64,000 bases of DNA. Source: Bradyrhizobium quebecense (GTDB lineage: Bacteria; Pseudomonadota; Alphaproteobacteria; Rhizobiales; Xanthobacteraceae). Location of the stretch: assembly GCF_013373795.3 (NCBI RefSeq), contig NZ_CP088022.1:1302001-1366000 (forward strand). Direction: 5' to 3'. The notes beneath the pieces are model-generated. The model saw nothing but the letters and a program-made list of their open reading frames with translations, made no database searches and was not told where the DNA came from. A program made the translations under genes and the position numbers. Below are positions 1-9,461 of the stretch, piece by piece. Each line of letters opens with the position of its first letter. Within the stretch, counting starts at the first letter, position 1.

Positions 1-1
1 G

Positions 2-1144
2 GCACGGAAGGATTACCTGCCGGCGATCCAGGCGCTGGCCGAGTTCTACGCGCTCGGCACCGCCGCCGAGCCGGATCTGCGCGAGGCGGCGTACTGGTAC
101 GAGAAGGCGGCCGAGCGCGGCGATGCGCAGGCGCAGTTCTTTACCGGGCGCTTCTACGCCACCGGCACCGGCGTTCCACCCAGCATCCGTCAGGCTGCGA
201 AATGGTTCGAACGCGCCGCTGAGAGCGGCCATGCCACGGCGGCCCACAACATCGCGGTGTTCTATCTCAACGGCAACGGCGTGACGCGCGATGTCGCGGC
301 CGCGATCAAGTGGTTCGAGCGCGCGTCCGAGGGAGGCATCGGCGCCGCAGGCGTGCAACTCGGCCGGCTCTACTCGGCGGGCAACGGTGTGCCGCGCGAC
401 CAGGTGCGCGCTGCCGAATGGCTCAGCAAGGCGGCCAAGGGCGGCGACGCCGATGCAAAGACGGCCTATGCCCTGTTTCTCATCCAGCAGGAGCCGTCCG
501 AAGCGGGTCTTGCGCAAGCGCGCATGTTGCTCACCGATGCCGCCGAGGTCGGTCATTCCGCCGCGGCATTCCAGTTGGGCGGTCTTCACATGGGAAGGTC
601 CGGTGGCGCCGTCGATCTACCGGCCGCGGCCCAATGGTTCAAGCGCGCGGCAAGTGCCGGCCATGTCGAGGCCCAGCACACATTGGCGTTGCTGTATTCC
701 GATCCCAAGAGCGCCCTCAAGGATCCGCAGGCGGCAGCCGGCTGGATCGTCAAGGCTGCCGATGGCGGCAGCGCCGCAGCGCAGTTCAAGCTCGCGGTGA
801 TGTATTGCACCGGGCAGGGCATCGAGCAGGATCTTGCCCAGGGCGTGAAATGGTACGAGGCCGCGGCGCGCCAGGGCCATACGACCGCGCAATACAACCT
901 TGCCGTGATGCTCGGGCGAGGTCAGGGCCGCGACGCCGATCCGGCGAAGGCGGCCGAGTGGTTCGCGGCAGCTGCGGAGCAGGGCATGGCCGAAGCCCAA
1001 GTCGCCATTGGCGATGCACTGCGTGCCGGCAACGGTGTCGCGCAGGACCGCGATCAGGCGCTGCGCTGGTATCGACTGGCGGCGCAACAGAACAACGAAG
1101 GTGCGCTGCGTCGTCTGCAGGCGATGGGCGAGAGCGTCGGCTGA
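2..1144 (+). CDS. Sel1-repeat (TPR-like) protein, 5' truncated by window edge
   Basis: The frame is open from base 2, so the start lies outside the window. About 380 residues are visible and are almost wholly tandem Sel1-like repeats of roughly 36 residues, with the recurring pattern of an A-x-W-F/Y-x-x-A-A-x-x-G helix, a Y-x-x-G-x-G-V turn and a D-x-x-x-A helix. I count about ten repeats. Sel1 proteins are alpha-solenoid scaffolds; in rhizobia relatives include ExoR-type regulators and polar-development proteins such as PodJ, but nothing visible tells which this is. No catalytic domain is seen. It reads toward the polysaccharide cluster but is separated from it by 328 bases. Family call is secure; function is not. 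Confidence 0.85.
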   Translation, partial: ARKDYLPAIQALAEFYALGTAAEPDLREAAYWYEKAAERGDAQAQFFTGRFYATGTGVPPSIRQAAKWFERAAESGHATAAHNIAVFYLNGNGVTRDVAAAIKWFERASEGGIGAAGVQLGRLYSAGNGVPRDQVRAAEWLSKAAKGGDADAKTAYALFLIQQEPSEAGLAQARMLLTDAAEVGHSAAAFQLGGLHMGRSGGAVDLPAAAQWFKRAASAGHVEAQHTLALLYSDPKSALKDPQAAAGWIVKAADGGSAAAQFKLAVMYCTGQGIEQDLAQGVKWYEAAARQGHTTAQYNLAVMLGRGQGRDADPAKAAEWFAAAAEQGMAEAQVAIGDALRAGNGVAQDRDQALRWYRLAAQQNNEGALRRLQAMGESVG

Positions 1145-1472
1145 GATTGTTGGAGGCGGACATCACGTCGCGCGCAAGCAATGGCAGAGACAGTGACACG
1201 GCTTTGTTTTTGGGCGCGAAGGCACTGAAGCGTGCATGTCCGCGTGACAATCTAGGCAGAACTAACAATGGCTTTCATATCGACGATAGAGAGATTGCGT
1301 TAATGTGGGTTCGCGGAATAAATGCTCATTGCACCTCTGGTTGTGTGAAGATGATCGATAAGAACCGAGAGGTCACGATCCGGAGCGTGTCAGGCAATGT
1401 GATCCCGGGATCGAACGTCCGCGTGACCGGGAAAGAAACTGGAGCCGGCGTTAAACGTTGGCAGGAGATTGA
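1145..1472. other. gene-free stretch upstream of the WbsX gene
   Basis: No convincing ORF on either strand. The part from about 1180 to 1380 is visibly richer in A+T than the flanks and probably carries the promoter of the gene at 1473. The last bases contain the AGGAG ribosome site (1463-1467) for that gene. Confidence 0.4.
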
Positions 1473-3686
1473 GTGGCAATGAACAAGATGGTCGAACGGA
1501 GCGTCAGGGATACGAAGGATATGTTGCCCGTTGCCAGTCCGGTTCAGCAGGAAGACCATCCGCAGAGCCTGTTCCTGGATCCCGATATCAGCGATCTCCA
1601 GTCAGGATCGCGGTTGCGTGGCGCGATCCTCGAATATTCGGGGCGGGGAATCTCGGGTTGGATTGTCGATGCCCAGTCGCCTGCTTCAACGGTTTCGATA
1701 GCGCTCTTTGTCGCTTCCCACTGTGTCGAAGAAGGACGCACCGGCCGATCCATGCCGGCCCGCATCGGTCCGCGGAGCGTGATCGGACGTCCCGGATTCC
1801 GGATCGATCTATCCACGCCGGGTGTGCGCCGTCGGCTGGCGCGCGCCCTCCGAAACACGCTCGTGGAGCCCAAGCATGCGCAGATCTATCTGCGCATCAG
1901 CCTGAACGATGGCGAATACTACGAGATACCGCTGTTCGAGAATTTCACGCCGAGCGAAGTGGTCGTAGCGTTAGGCTTCTCGATCGAAGACTACGATGAT
2001 CTGCTGTTTCCGAACAACGACAACAGGACAATTGCCGGACCGGCGGCCGTCGCCACCAAAGAGGTGCGCTACATTTGTTTCTACCTGCCGCAATTCCATT
2101 CATTTGAAGAAAATGACAGGTGGTGGGGGCCGGGGTTCTCCGAGTGGACCAACGTCGCGCGCATGCGTGCCCAGTTTCCGGCTCACGAATCGCCGTGGTT
2201 GCCGGCCGATCTCGGATTCTATGACGTCCGGCTGCCGGAAACGCGCCGCCAGCAGGGCGACCTCGCGCGCAAATACGGCATCGATGGATTTTGTTACTAC
2301 GTCTACTGGTTTCAGGGGCGACGGTTGCTGGAAAAGCCGCTTCAGCTCCTGCTCGAGGACGGCGAGCCGAACCTGCCATTCTGCATCTGCTGGGCAAACG
2401 AGAACTGGTCCCGCCGGTGGGATGGCTCGGATGCCGAGCTTCTGTTGGGACAAAATCACTCGCTCGACGACGATGTCCGCTTTATCGACGACATGGCCGA
2501 CCTGCTGCTCGATGAGCGTTACATCACTGTCGATGGTCGAAAGATCATCGTCGTCTACAGGCCGTCATTGTTGCCGGACAAGCAGCGTCTGTTCGAGATT
2601 TGGCGCGAGCGGGCCAGAGAGCTTGGAATCGGCGAGCTGCTGATTTGCAACGCGATGACCTTCGGAGAGTTCGATCCGCGCGACGTCAATTGTGATGCTG
2701 CGATCGAGTTTCCGCCGCACACGGTCTCGACGCGGGAGGTGCCGCCGGCCGACGTCGATGCTCCGCCGACCTTCGCCGGTAAGGTGTACGACTATGTCGA
2801 TGCGATGCGATCGTCGATCGGCAAGACCTACGATTTCCCGTTCTTTCCTGCCGTGATGCCGCGCTGGGACAATACGCCTCGCAAGGGCGCGCGCGGTCAC
2901 GTCTTCACCAGGTCCAGTCCGGAGGCGTTTGAGGTCTGGCTTCGCGACGCGACGCTGCGGGCCAAGGGCAACAGCTTCTCCGAGTCGTTGGTGTTCATCA
3001 ATTCCTGGAACGAGTGGGCGGAGGGTGCTCATCTCGAGCCGGATTCGCGCCACGGACGAGCGTTTCTCGACGTCGTGCGAAGGGTGGCTTCGGCTGAGCC
3101 GATTTCGGCGCAGATCCGGAATAGCCCGGATCTGCTCGATTGCCTGAGCAGGCAGGAGCTCGAGTGGGCGGTGAAGGAGGCTTCGACCCATGTCGAAGTG
3201 CTCGCAAACCTGCACCGGTCGGGTCTCACTCATTCGGGCGTGCAGCGTGTCAGGAACGGCACGCCGGTCGAGGCAGAAGGCGCATCCGATAATCCGGCAG
3301 GTTCATTGCTGGTCATCGAGAACATCAATTCGCAAACCGGCGAGCGGGTGATCGTCGATCCGCGCTTCGAGATATTGGTGCGGGGTTGGATCTGCGCGGG
3401 CAATACGTTCGAAGCAAGCCGGCAACGAACGGGATTCCTGGTGCTGTCGGCGTTTGCGCCGGATGGCGCGGTCAATAGCGGGTACTGCCTGATCGTCGAT
3501 TGGCACGAGCGCGTGGACGTGAAGGAGTACATGAAGGCCGAAAGCAAGGACTGCTATTTCGGCTTCCAGCTGTCCTTCTCGATTCGGGATCTGCCGGACG
3601 GTGAATATCAGCTCGCGGTCCTGGAGGTCGGCGACGGCGCCAGCGCGCTGGTGCGGTCCCGCCATTCGATCATCGTGAGACGTTGA
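1473..3686 (+). CDS. WbsX-family glycosyltransferase / GH99-like protein
   Basis: 737 residues. From about residue 195 to 540 it carries the WbsX-type region found in O-antigen and capsule clusters: YLPQFH, a WWGPGFSEWTNV stretch, FCICWANENWSRRWDG and, near the end, NSWNEWAEGAHLEPD. These motifs are typical of proteins with a GH99-like TIM barrel thought to work in surface-polysaccharide assembly. The first 190 residues and the last 150 (after the barrel) are accessory domains I do not recognise. GTG at 1473 lies 5 nt after AGGAG; an ATG at 1479 is an alternative start. The next glycosyltransferase follows within 12 bases of its stop, so the two probably form an operon. Substrate is unknown. 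Confidence 0.85.
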   Translation: MAMNKMVERSVRDTKDMLPVASPVQQEDHPQSLFLDPDISDLQSGSRLRGAILEYSGRGISGWIVDAQSPASTVSIALFVASHCVEEGRTGRSMPARIGPRSVIGRPGFRIDLSTPGVRRRLARALRNTLVEPKHAQIYLRISLNDGEYYEIPLFENFTPSEVVVALGFSIEDYDDLLFPNNDNRTIAGPAAVATKEVRYICFYLPQFHSFEENDRWWGPGFSEWTNVARMRAQFPAHESPWLPADLGFYDVRLPETRRQQGDLARKYGIDGFCYYVYWFQGRRLLEKPLQLLLEDGEPNLPFCICWANENWSRRWDGSDAELLLGQNHSLDDDVRFIDDMADLLLDERYITVDGRKIIVVYRPSLLPDKQRLFEIWRERARELGIGELLICNAMTFGEFDPRDVNCDAAIEFPPHTVSTREVPPADVDAPPTFAGKVYDYVDAMRSSIGKTYDFPFFPAVMPRWDNTPRKGARGHVFTRSSPEAFEVWLRDATLRAKGNSFSESLVFINSWNEWAEGAHLEPDSRHGRAFLDVVRRVASAEPISAQIRNSPDLLDCLSRQELEWAVKEASTHVEVLANLHRSGLTHSGVQRVRNGTPVEAEGASDNPAGSLLVIENINSQTGERVIVDPRFEILVRGWICAGNTFEASRQRTGFLVLSAFAPDGAVNSGYCLIVDWHERVDVKEYMKAESKDCYFGFQLSFSIRDLPDGEYQLAVLEVGDGASALVRSRHSIIVRR

Positions 3687-3697
3687 GGTCGCCGCCG

Positions 3698-4621
3698 ATG
3701 CTCGCAAGTGTCGTCATCGCGTGTTACAAGCACGAGCAGTATCTCGAGGAATGCCTCGAGACTGTCTATCAGCAGACTTTTGCCGACATTGAGCTCGTCA
3801 TCGTCGACGACCATTCGCCGGACAGGAGTTTTGAAGTCGCACAGAAGGTGATCAAGAAGCGGTCGTTTGGAAAGCGCTTTGTCTCCTGCAAGCTGCTCAA
3901 GAACCCACAAAACCTCGGCGCCCACTACACCTGGAACAGGGCATTGTCGCTGACGAGCGGCGACATGATCTTCCTTTTGAATTCGGACGATGCCTTTTCG
4001 AAGGAGCGGGTTCGGCTGTTCGCGGATCAATATGCCAATGAGCGGCTGTTCTTCGGCTTCTCGGCCGTTGAGCCGATCGACGAGCACGGCAAGTCGATCA
4101 GCAACTACCAGTTTCCCACGCGCCTGCGCTATGCAATCGATCGGGCCCAGATCGCAGGTGCGCCGCTGTCATGGACATTCCTGGATTCCCAGATTGCCGC
4201 GTCGACCGGAAACTTCGTCTTCAGCCGTGAACTGCTGCGGCAGGTGGGCTGGCTCGCCGACCTCAAATACTGTCACGACTGGGACTTCGCCCTGCGCGCT
4301 GTCACCAAGGTCGAGCCGACCTATCTCGAGTCCGACCGCTATCTGTATCGACTTCACTCAACCAACAGCTTTCGAAGTCTGAGCAAGGTGGCGGAGAGCG
4401 AGACGAAGGCCTGCATGGAGTCGTATTGCCTGAACGCAATCTCGTCGCGGCCGCAAAACAAGACCTGCCTCAGCCCGTCCAATTTCGGCGATTCGTTCTA
4501 TGGCTTCGTGAAGCTGCACCCGAACTTCAATTATTGGGTCAAGCAGATCTACGCGCCCTATCATCCGGAACATCGGACGGTGGAGTCGAACGATCGGACC
4601 AGACCGCTTCGCTGGCGCTGA
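3698..4621 (+). CDS. family 2 glycosyltransferase
   Basis: 307 residues from the ATG at 3698. It opens directly with the GT-A Rossmann strand SVVIACYKHEQYLEECLETV, then IVDDHSPD (nucleotide-sugar binding) and LLNSDDAF, the DxD-like metal site near residue 95. No membrane segment is visible, so it probably acts at the cytoplasmic face on a lipid-linked glycan. I chose 3698 over the upstream TTG at 3683 because GAGG (3685-3688) is spaced 9 nt from it and the fold starts there. The gene follows the WbsX gene by 11 bases and was probably transcribed with it. Donor and acceptor sugars cannot be read from sequence. Confidence 0.88.
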   Translation: MLASVVIACYKHEQYLEECLETVYQQTFADIELVIVDDHSPDRSFEVAQKVIKKRSFGKRFVSCKLLKNPQNLGAHYTWNRALSLTSGDMIFLLNSDDAFSKERVRLFADQYANERLFFGFSAVEPIDEHGKSISNYQFPTRLRYAIDRAQIAGAPLSWTFLDSQIAASTGNFVFSRELLRQVGWLADLKYCHDWDFALRAVTKVEPTYLESDRYLYRLHSTNSFRSLSKVAESETKACMESYCLNAISSRPQNKTCLSPSNFGDSFYGFVKLHPNFNYWVKQIYAPYHPEHRTVESNDRTRPLRWR

Positions 4622-4642
4622 TCGAGGGAAAGCCTGCCTTAT

Positions 4643-4712
4643 CCGTTCCGATGCAGTCGGAACGGAGCCCTGATTGAGAGTGCGTCGCGGCTTCACGCAA
4701 GCCGCGACGCAC
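4643..4712 (+). terminator. two hairpins after the GT2 gene
   Basis: Two perfect inverted repeats follow the stop codon: an 8-bp stem at 4643-4650/4658-4665 and a 14-bp stem at 4680-4693/4699-4712 with a 5-nt loop. The second is very stable but lacks a T-run, so it may end or stabilise the transcript rather than be a classic intrinsic terminator. Confidence 0.5.
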
Positions 4713-4730
4713 GTCTCTAAGACCGACCTA

Positions 4731-4880
4731 GAGCGGGATGAATTTTGGTTGAATCGGCTTGCCGCGATTTCGGTCGACCGTAACCCCTCACCCGATTTGC
4801 TGTGCAAATCGACCTCTCCCAAAGGGAGAGGTAAACTTCCGACGCCGTTCCAGCTCAACCTAATCTCATCATGCTTTAGC
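4731..4880. repeat. dispersed intergenic repeat, copy 1
   Basis: About 150 bases starting at GAGCGGGATGA and ending near ATGCTTTAG recur almost base for base at 11938-12175. Inside is a short inverted repeat, ACCTCTCCCAAAGGGAGAGGT at about 4812-4832. The copy runs into the last codons of the minus-strand gene ending at 4876. It looks like a non-coding, hairpin-forming repetitive element. Confidence 0.75.
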
Positions 4881-6072
4881 AGAGGTTCTTCGACGCCGTC
4901 TTTGCGGTCGCCTTGAGAACTTCGCGCAGCGCTTCCAGGCGATCGGTTTGGCAGGGCACGGTGGGGACCAGCCAGCCACCTTCGTCATTTTCGTTCCAGG
5001 CATAGATCAGCACCGCGGGGGCCCGGCGATCCGGCGCACGGCTGTTCACCCAGCTGATCGATTGCGCCAGATGGCCGGCCAATTCCTTCTTCGTCGGCGC
5101 GGCATAGAAATTGGTGACGCCATCGCCGGGACGCTGCGACTTTTCCCAGGGCACGGGACGTTCGATGCGCGGGCGCCTGTCCCATCCGGTCATCACCGTG
5201 GGCACGACCGGGACCTGGCTCGCGGAAAGATCGTTCCAGCCTTTTTCGGCATACTTCGCGAGATCTACAAAGCTTCCGCGGCCGTTGCCGGTTGTGATCG
5301 CATATGACCCGACCGCGTCGGCGCCCAGATTGGCGGCTTCCTGGCTCAGGAATTTCGTGTCTCCCGCCAGCACGACGTAGGGATCGGCAAGCCCGGCGCC
5401 GTTGGCGTCGGATTTGAACTTGCCGAGCTGGGTGCGGAGACCTTGCACGCCCCCCCAGCTTCGTTGCACATCCGCTCCCTTGATGAAGCCTAGGAAGTAC
5501 AGCGGCCGATCATTCTCCACCCTCAGATAGTTCTTGTCCGCCATGAGGCCGATGTGCTCCTGGGGCAGTGAGGACAGCTTGGCTGCCGATCCCCATCGCC
5601 CGAGCTCGGTGAACATGCAGTATCTCAGTTCGGCTGCCTTTGGCCGGGCTCTGAACGCGTACAGGGCTTTCGACATCGGGTGGTTTGCGCCGTAGGCGGC
5701 AAACGCCCAATAGTCCAGTCCTGCAAAGATGGCCTGGTCGATCTCCTTGTCCATCTCGGCCTCGATCGAAGCCGAAAAATCGAGCGCGTTGGGATCGCGG
5801 TTCATTTGTGTTCCGAAGAAGGGCGTTCGCCAACGATATTTTTCGGGACCAAGCGATTGCTTCATGGCTTCCGTCGGCTGCGAGCCCGGTGAATACCAGG
5901 CGTCCCATCGGATCGCTCCGACCAGCGGCCGGGAGGGTGCCGCGGCCGCAGCAGGATGGCTGGAACCCAGCACGCTGAGCGAGCCGGGCAGGAGGCTTGC
6001 GGATAACGATGTCAAAAACATCCGTCTCGTAAGCGCGAACGGCTTACGGACTGCTGCATTCTCATTGTTCAT
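4876..6072 (-). CDS. Tat-exported GH99-like (WbsX-related) protein
   Basis: 398 residues from the ATG at 6072, which has GGAGG 7 nt upstream; an in-frame ATG at 6117 has no such site. The N-terminus carries a twin-arginine signal (TRRMFLTSLSAS, then a hydrophobic stretch and AAAAA), so the product is exported folded. The mature part resembles the GH99-like barrel proteins of polysaccharide loci: WDAWYSPG near the start, LDYWAF, and the C-terminal YAWNENDEGGWLVPT, which parallels the NEWAEG end motif of the WbsX gene at 1473. An exported glycan-active protein is the likely role, but catalytic residues and substrate are not established. It is divergent from the gene at 6299. Confidence 0.7.
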   Translation of the reverse strand: MNNENAAVRKPFALTRRMFLTSLSASLLPGSLSVLGSSHPAAAAAPSRPLVGAIRWDAWYSPGSQPTEAMKQSLGPEKYRWRTPFFGTQMNRDPNALDFSASIEAEMDKEIDQAIFAGLDYWAFAAYGANHPMSKALYAFRARPKAAELRYCMFTELGRWGSAAKLSSLPQEHIGLMADKNYLRVENDRPLYFLGFIKGADVQRSWGGVQGLRTQLGKFKSDANGAGLADPYVVLAGDTKFLSQEAANLGADAVGSYAITTGNGRGSFVDLAKYAEKGWNDLSASQVPVVPTVMTGWDRRPRIERPVPWEKSQRPGDGVTNFYAAPTKKELAGHLAQSISWVNSRAPDRRAPAVLIYAWNENDEGGWLVPTVPCQTDRLEALREVLKATAKTASKNLC

Positions 6073-6298
6073 TGGCGACCTCCGATCGTTCCCGTCCGGT
6101 GCGACGGTTTCGTGCAAATGACAGCGAGCCCTCTGCTTCTATTGTATTGATTTTCCTCGAAATAACCTTACAACAGTTAAATGTGAGCGCTACGTGTTAT
6201 AGCCTTATTCTTGTAGGATAAGTGCGCTAATAGGGAATTCGTGGTGCGAACCAATGGTAATTGCTTGTTGATCTCGTGGGGAGCGGCTCAGGTTGGAC
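6073..6298. promoter_or_regulatory. AT-rich divergent promoter region
   Basis: 226 bases between two divergent genes. The stretch 6140-6235 is conspicuously rich in A+T compared with everything around it and must carry both promoters. I could not fix -35/-10 pairs with confidence. Confidence 0.4.
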
Positions 6299-7543
6299 AT
6301 GGAAATTCCTGCATTGTCTAGTTTCAGCTCAGGCGTGAATCTCGATACGCTTCCAGCAAGTGAGATCGAGACAAGGCTTCGAGATTTCTTTTCCGGGCGG
6401 ATCGCAAATCCGAAGCCCGACGACCTCATCCAGTCGGTCGAGCAGTTGGAGCAGCAATACGGCCACTACAAGGAATTCCGGTTTGCAAAGGCGGCAGCGC
6501 TTGTGCAGGCATGTGATTTCGCCGGAGCCCGTGCAATCCTTCTCGACCTCGTCAAGCAGCTGCCATCCGACTCGCGGGTGTTGCATCGCCTTGCGATCGC
6601 GGATCTCAACATGGGATCAGCCCACGAAGCGCAGGACGTTTATCTCTCCGCGCTTGCTGCGGCCCCGAAAAGCGAAAATCTGCGGCGCGAGTTTGCCGGC
6701 CTGCTGCGCGTGATGGAGGCGAAGAAGCTCTATGTCGGGGTCGATCGGAAGAAGCATGGCCTAGCCGTCGTGTGCGCCATCAAGAACGAGGGCGACGACC
6801 TGCTGGAGTGGCTACACTTTCACAGACTGGTCGGAGTGGACCACTTCTACCTCTACGACAACGGCAGCACCGACAACACGCGCGCCGTCATCGAATCCTT
6901 CCCGTGGCCCGAAATGATCACCTATCATTTCGTGGAGGGGGAATTTGGCCAGATGCGCGCGTTCTCTCATGCGATCGACAGCTATCGCAATTGCTCGGAA
7001 TGGTGCGCCTTCATCGATGCCGATGAGTACCTGTTTCCGACCCAGGCCGGCAACATCAAGGACGTCCTGGCGGAGGTTGGATCAGCGCCGGCGGTGGCGG
7101 TGCATTGGCTGAACTTCGGATCGAACGGTCACGATGCGAGGCCGGCCGGCTTGTGCATCGAGTCCTTCACGCGTCGCGCTCCGGACGACTTCCCGGATCA
7201 TTTCATCATGAAGTCAATCATTCGGCCGGACACCATCGTGTCCTACCTGCATCCCCATCAATCGCTCGTTCTGGGCTGCTACGTCCAGGAAGATGGCACG
7301 CCCGTTTTCCCGATCGGCGGCCGCTGTACGGCTCCCAAGCGGGACAAGCTCGTCATCAATCACTACTACACGAAGTCACGGCAGCAATTGCTGAAGAAGC
7401 GTGAGCGCGGCAGGCCGTTGGCCGATGGAGATCCCGAGAAGATCCGCGCGATGGAGTTCTTCACGTTGCGGGATCGCAACGATATCGAAGACGCGACGAT
7501 CCAGCGGTTTCTTCCGGAGCTGAAGAAACTGGTCCAGGCCTGA
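6299..7543 (+). CDS. GT92-type (DUF23-like) glycosyltransferase with helical N-terminus
   Basis: 415 residues. The first 140 form helices that look TPR-like (ARAILLDLVKQLPSD, LHRLAIADLNMGSAHEAQ). From about residue 155 the catalytic part begins: VVCAIKNEGDDLLEWLHFH, then YLYDNGSTDNT and CAFIDADEYLFP, the metal-binding DxD of GT92/Glyco_tranf_2_4 enzymes, and a C-terminal NHYYTKS. Start is ATG 6299 or TTG 6293; the Shine-Dalgarno match is weak for both. A palindromic terminator-like stem follows at 7575. It stands alone between a divergent and a convergent gene. Sugar specificity unknown. Confidence 0.82.
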   Translation: MEIPALSSFSSGVNLDTLPASEIETRLRDFFSGRIANPKPDDLIQSVEQLEQQYGHYKEFRFAKAAALVQACDFAGARAILLDLVKQLPSDSRVLHRLAIADLNMGSAHEAQDVYLSALAAAPKSENLRREFAGLLRVMEAKKLYVGVDRKKHGLAVVCAIKNEGDDLLEWLHFHRLVGVDHFYLYDNGSTDNTRAVIESFPWPEMITYHFVEGEFGQMRAFSHAIDSYRNCSEWCAFIDADEYLFPTQAGNIKDVLAEVGSAPAVAVHWLNFGSNGHDARPAGLCIESFTRRAPDDFPDHFIMKSIIRPDTIVSYLHPHQSLVLGCYVQEDGTPVFPIGGRCTAPKRDKLVINHYYTKSRQQLLKKRERGRPLADGDPEKIRAMEFFTLRDRNDIEDATIQRFLPELKKLVQA

Positions 7544-7574
7544 ATCTGGGAACGGCGATATCCTCGCCGGGGGA

Positions 7575-7597
7575 GGGCGCGCCAAGGCGGCGCGCCC
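7575..7597. terminator. GC-rich hairpin between convergent genes
   Basis: A perfect 9-bp stem, GGGCGCGCC (7575-7583) paired with GGCGCGCCC (7589-7597) over a 5-nt loop. A second perfect palindrome, TTGATCGC-G-GCGATCAA, lies at 7629-7645. Together they sit between the convergent genes ending at 7543 and 7661 and may stop both transcripts. Confidence 0.5.
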
Positions 7598-7660
7598 CAT
7601 AAATTGTCCATTGTGCTTGAAGTGACCGTTGATCGCGGCGATCAACTGCGCAGCGATCGG

Positions 7661-8227
7661 TTACAGGGGCTCTAGCCGGTATTTCGCAAGCAAGTCTTGC
7701 GCAGCTTCGATGTCAATCTTTGCCGGCCTCTGGAAGACAGACATGTTGTTGGCCCGCGCGATTTCGCGCGCGACCGTCCGCACGGAATGGTAGTGGGGAC
7801 GGTTCTCGAAGTCGTGAATTGCGATGAAGGCTCCCGGTGCGGCGTGCAGCACGCACTGCACGAAGCAGGCCACGCGAAACCGGCCGTCGACGAAATACAA
7901 GTCCGCCGTCTTGCTTTCCGGACGCTCCCAGATGCGTTCGTGATAATCGGGCCAGGAGCTCTCTTTCTCCTTCTCCACCGGGTAACCCCACTCGCGCAGC
8001 TTGCCGATATCGACGTGCAGCAGCTGTGGCTGGGTGCTCGCACCGCGCGTGGCGTCGGCGACCTTGGAGAGCCATTCCGAGGAGGAATCAATGGAGATGA
8101 CCCACTCCTTCTTCGTCTGGCAGGCGAGCCAGGTGCTGCCTCCCGACCCGAACTCCAGATAGCGCGTCGAGAGATCCACGAAGCTTTTGAACAATGTCTG
8201 TTCCTGACCGTCCATTGCGATATTCAT
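7661..8227 (-). CDS. SAM-dependent methyltransferase-like protein
   Basis: 188 residues from the ATG at 8227, which has AAAGGA 7-8 nt upstream; a longer reading to 8368 has no such site and would run through a hairpin. It opens with a glycine-rich YLEFGSGGSTWLA resembling motif I of class I methyltransferases, then VISIDSSSEWL (acidic residue after strand 2) and DLYFVDGRFRVACF and AFIAIHDFENR. This suggests a Rossmann-fold methyltransferase that decorates a sugar, in keeping with its place among glycosyltransferases. The match is by motif only and the acceptor is unknown. Confidence 0.6.
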   Translation of the reverse strand: MNIAMDGQEQTLFKSFVDLSTRYLEFGSGGSTWLACQTKKEWVISIDSSSEWLSKVADATRGASTQPQLLHVDIGKLREWGYPVEKEKESSWPDYHERIWERPESKTADLYFVDGRFRVACFVQCVLHAAPGAFIAIHDFENRPHYHSVRTVAREIARANNMSVFQRPAKIDIEAAQDLLAKYRLEPL

Positions 8228-8294
8228 GGCGGGATCCTTTGGTTTCTCGATTTGTTGTCTGGCGGGTGGTTGCCAATCCACCGTTGGAAGGCGG

Positions 8295-8315
8295 TCGCGG
8301 CTCGTCAAGCCGCGA
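8295..8315. terminator. hairpin downstream of rfbB / upstream of methyltransferase gene
   Basis: TCGCGGCT (8295-8302) pairs perfectly with AGCCGCGA (8308-8315) over 5 nt. The same core, CGCGGCT with AGCCGCG, forms the longer stem at 4680-4712. It lies downstream of rfbB's neighbour gap and could end rfbAB transcripts, though on that strand no T-run follows. Confidence 0.35.
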
Positions 8316-8393
8316 TGAGATACGGTTGAATCTTCATCGCGCTTCTCGGCTTCCTGTTGGCTATCCACGCCGATGGCTTGGAGAGAGCGACGA

Positions 8394-9461
8394 TTATTGG
8401 TTCAGCCCGACGCGCTCCACCTTGTAGCCTCGCTCCAGGATCGCGCGCCACCAGGGTTGCTCGTCGACATACCAGCGCACTGTCTTGGCGATGCCGGTCT
8501 CGAAATTCTCCTCGGCGCGCCAGCCGAGCTCGGTCTCGAGCTTGGTGGCGTCGATGGCGTAGCGGCGGTCGTGGCCGGGCCGGTCGGCGACGAAATTGAT
8601 CAGCTGGCGCCGCGGGCCCGCCGCAGCCGGCATGACCTCGTCGAGCAGGTCGCAGATGCTTTCCACGACGTGCAGGTTGGTGCGCTCGTTGCGGCCGCCG
8701 ACATTATAGGTCTCGCCGACCTCGCCGCGCTCCAGCACCAGCGTTAGCGCCTTGGCATGATCCTCGACGAACAGCCAGTCGCGGACGTTCTGGCCGTCGC
8801 CATAGACCGGCAGCGGCTCGCCGGCGAGCCCCTTGATGATCATGTGCGGGATCAACTTTTCCGGGAAGTGATAGGGTCCGTAATTGTTGGAGCAGTTGGT
8901 CACCAGGGTCGGCAGATCGTAGGTCTCGCGCCAGGCGCGTACCAGATGATCGGACGACGCCTTGCTGGCCGAATAGGGCGAGTTCGGCGCATAGGCCGTG
9001 GTCTCGGTGAACAGGCCTTCGTTGCCGAGCGACCCGAACACCTCGTCGGTCGAGATATGCAGGAAGCGGAACTGGTCGCGCTTCTCGGACGAGAGCGTGC
9101 GCCAGTGGCGCAGTGTCTCCTGCAGGATCGTGAAGGTGCCGACGATGTTGGTCTGGATGAATTCGCCGGGGCCGTCGATCGAACGGTCGACATGGCTCTC
9201 CGCCGCAAGATTCATCACCGCATCGGGCTGATATTTCTCGAACAGCCGGCGCAGGACCTGCGCCTCGCAGATGCAGGCCTTTTCGAAGGTGTAGTTCAGG
9301 CTCTCGGTCGAGCCGGGCAGGGAAGCCAGGTTCGCCGCATAGGTCAGCTTGTCGATGTTGACGACGCGGGCGTGGGTGTCTCGCAGCAGGTGCCGGACCA
9401 CGGCGGAGCCGATGAAGCCGGCGCCGCCGGTGACGAAGATCGTCGATCCCTTAAACCGCAT
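8394..9461 (-). CDS. rfbB: dTDP-glucose 4,6-dehydratase
   Basis: 355 residues. Second enzyme of dTDP-L-rhamnose synthesis: it oxidises, dehydrates and reduces dTDP-glucose to the 4-keto-6-deoxy sugar using bound NAD. The NAD motif [15 protein letters not shown] is at residues 11-25, the family signature [10 protein letters not shown] lies near 130-140, and the catalytic YSASKASSD follows. A longer in-frame reading to 9830 only adds residues antisense to nothing meaningful and overlaps rfbA; the ATG at 9461 has GAGG 9 nt upstream and gives the usual family length. It overlaps the end of rfbA by 11 bases, so the two are translationally linked. Confidence 0.96.
   Translation of the reverse strand: MRFKGSTIFVTGGAGFIGSAVVRHLLRDTHARVVNIDKLTYAANLASLPGSTESLNYTFEKACICEAQVLRRLFEKYQPDAVMNLAAESHVDRSIDGPGEFIQTNIVGTFTILQETLRHWRTLSSEKRDQFRFLHISTDEVFGSLGNEGLFTETTAYAPNSPYSASKASSDHLVRAWRETYDLPTLVTNCSNNYGPYHFPEKLIPHMIIKGLAGEPLPVYGDGQNVRDWLFVEDHAKALTLVLERGEVGETYNVGGRNERTNLHVVESICDLLDEVMPAAAGPRRQLINFVADRPGHDRRYAIDATKLETELGWRAEENFETGIAKTVRWYVDEQPWWRAILERGYKVERVGLNQ

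Noticed and set aside
310..1482. 390-codon plus-strand frame over the Sel1 gene
   Set aside because: Out-of-frame shadow of the Sel1 repeats, very rich in Arg and Gly.
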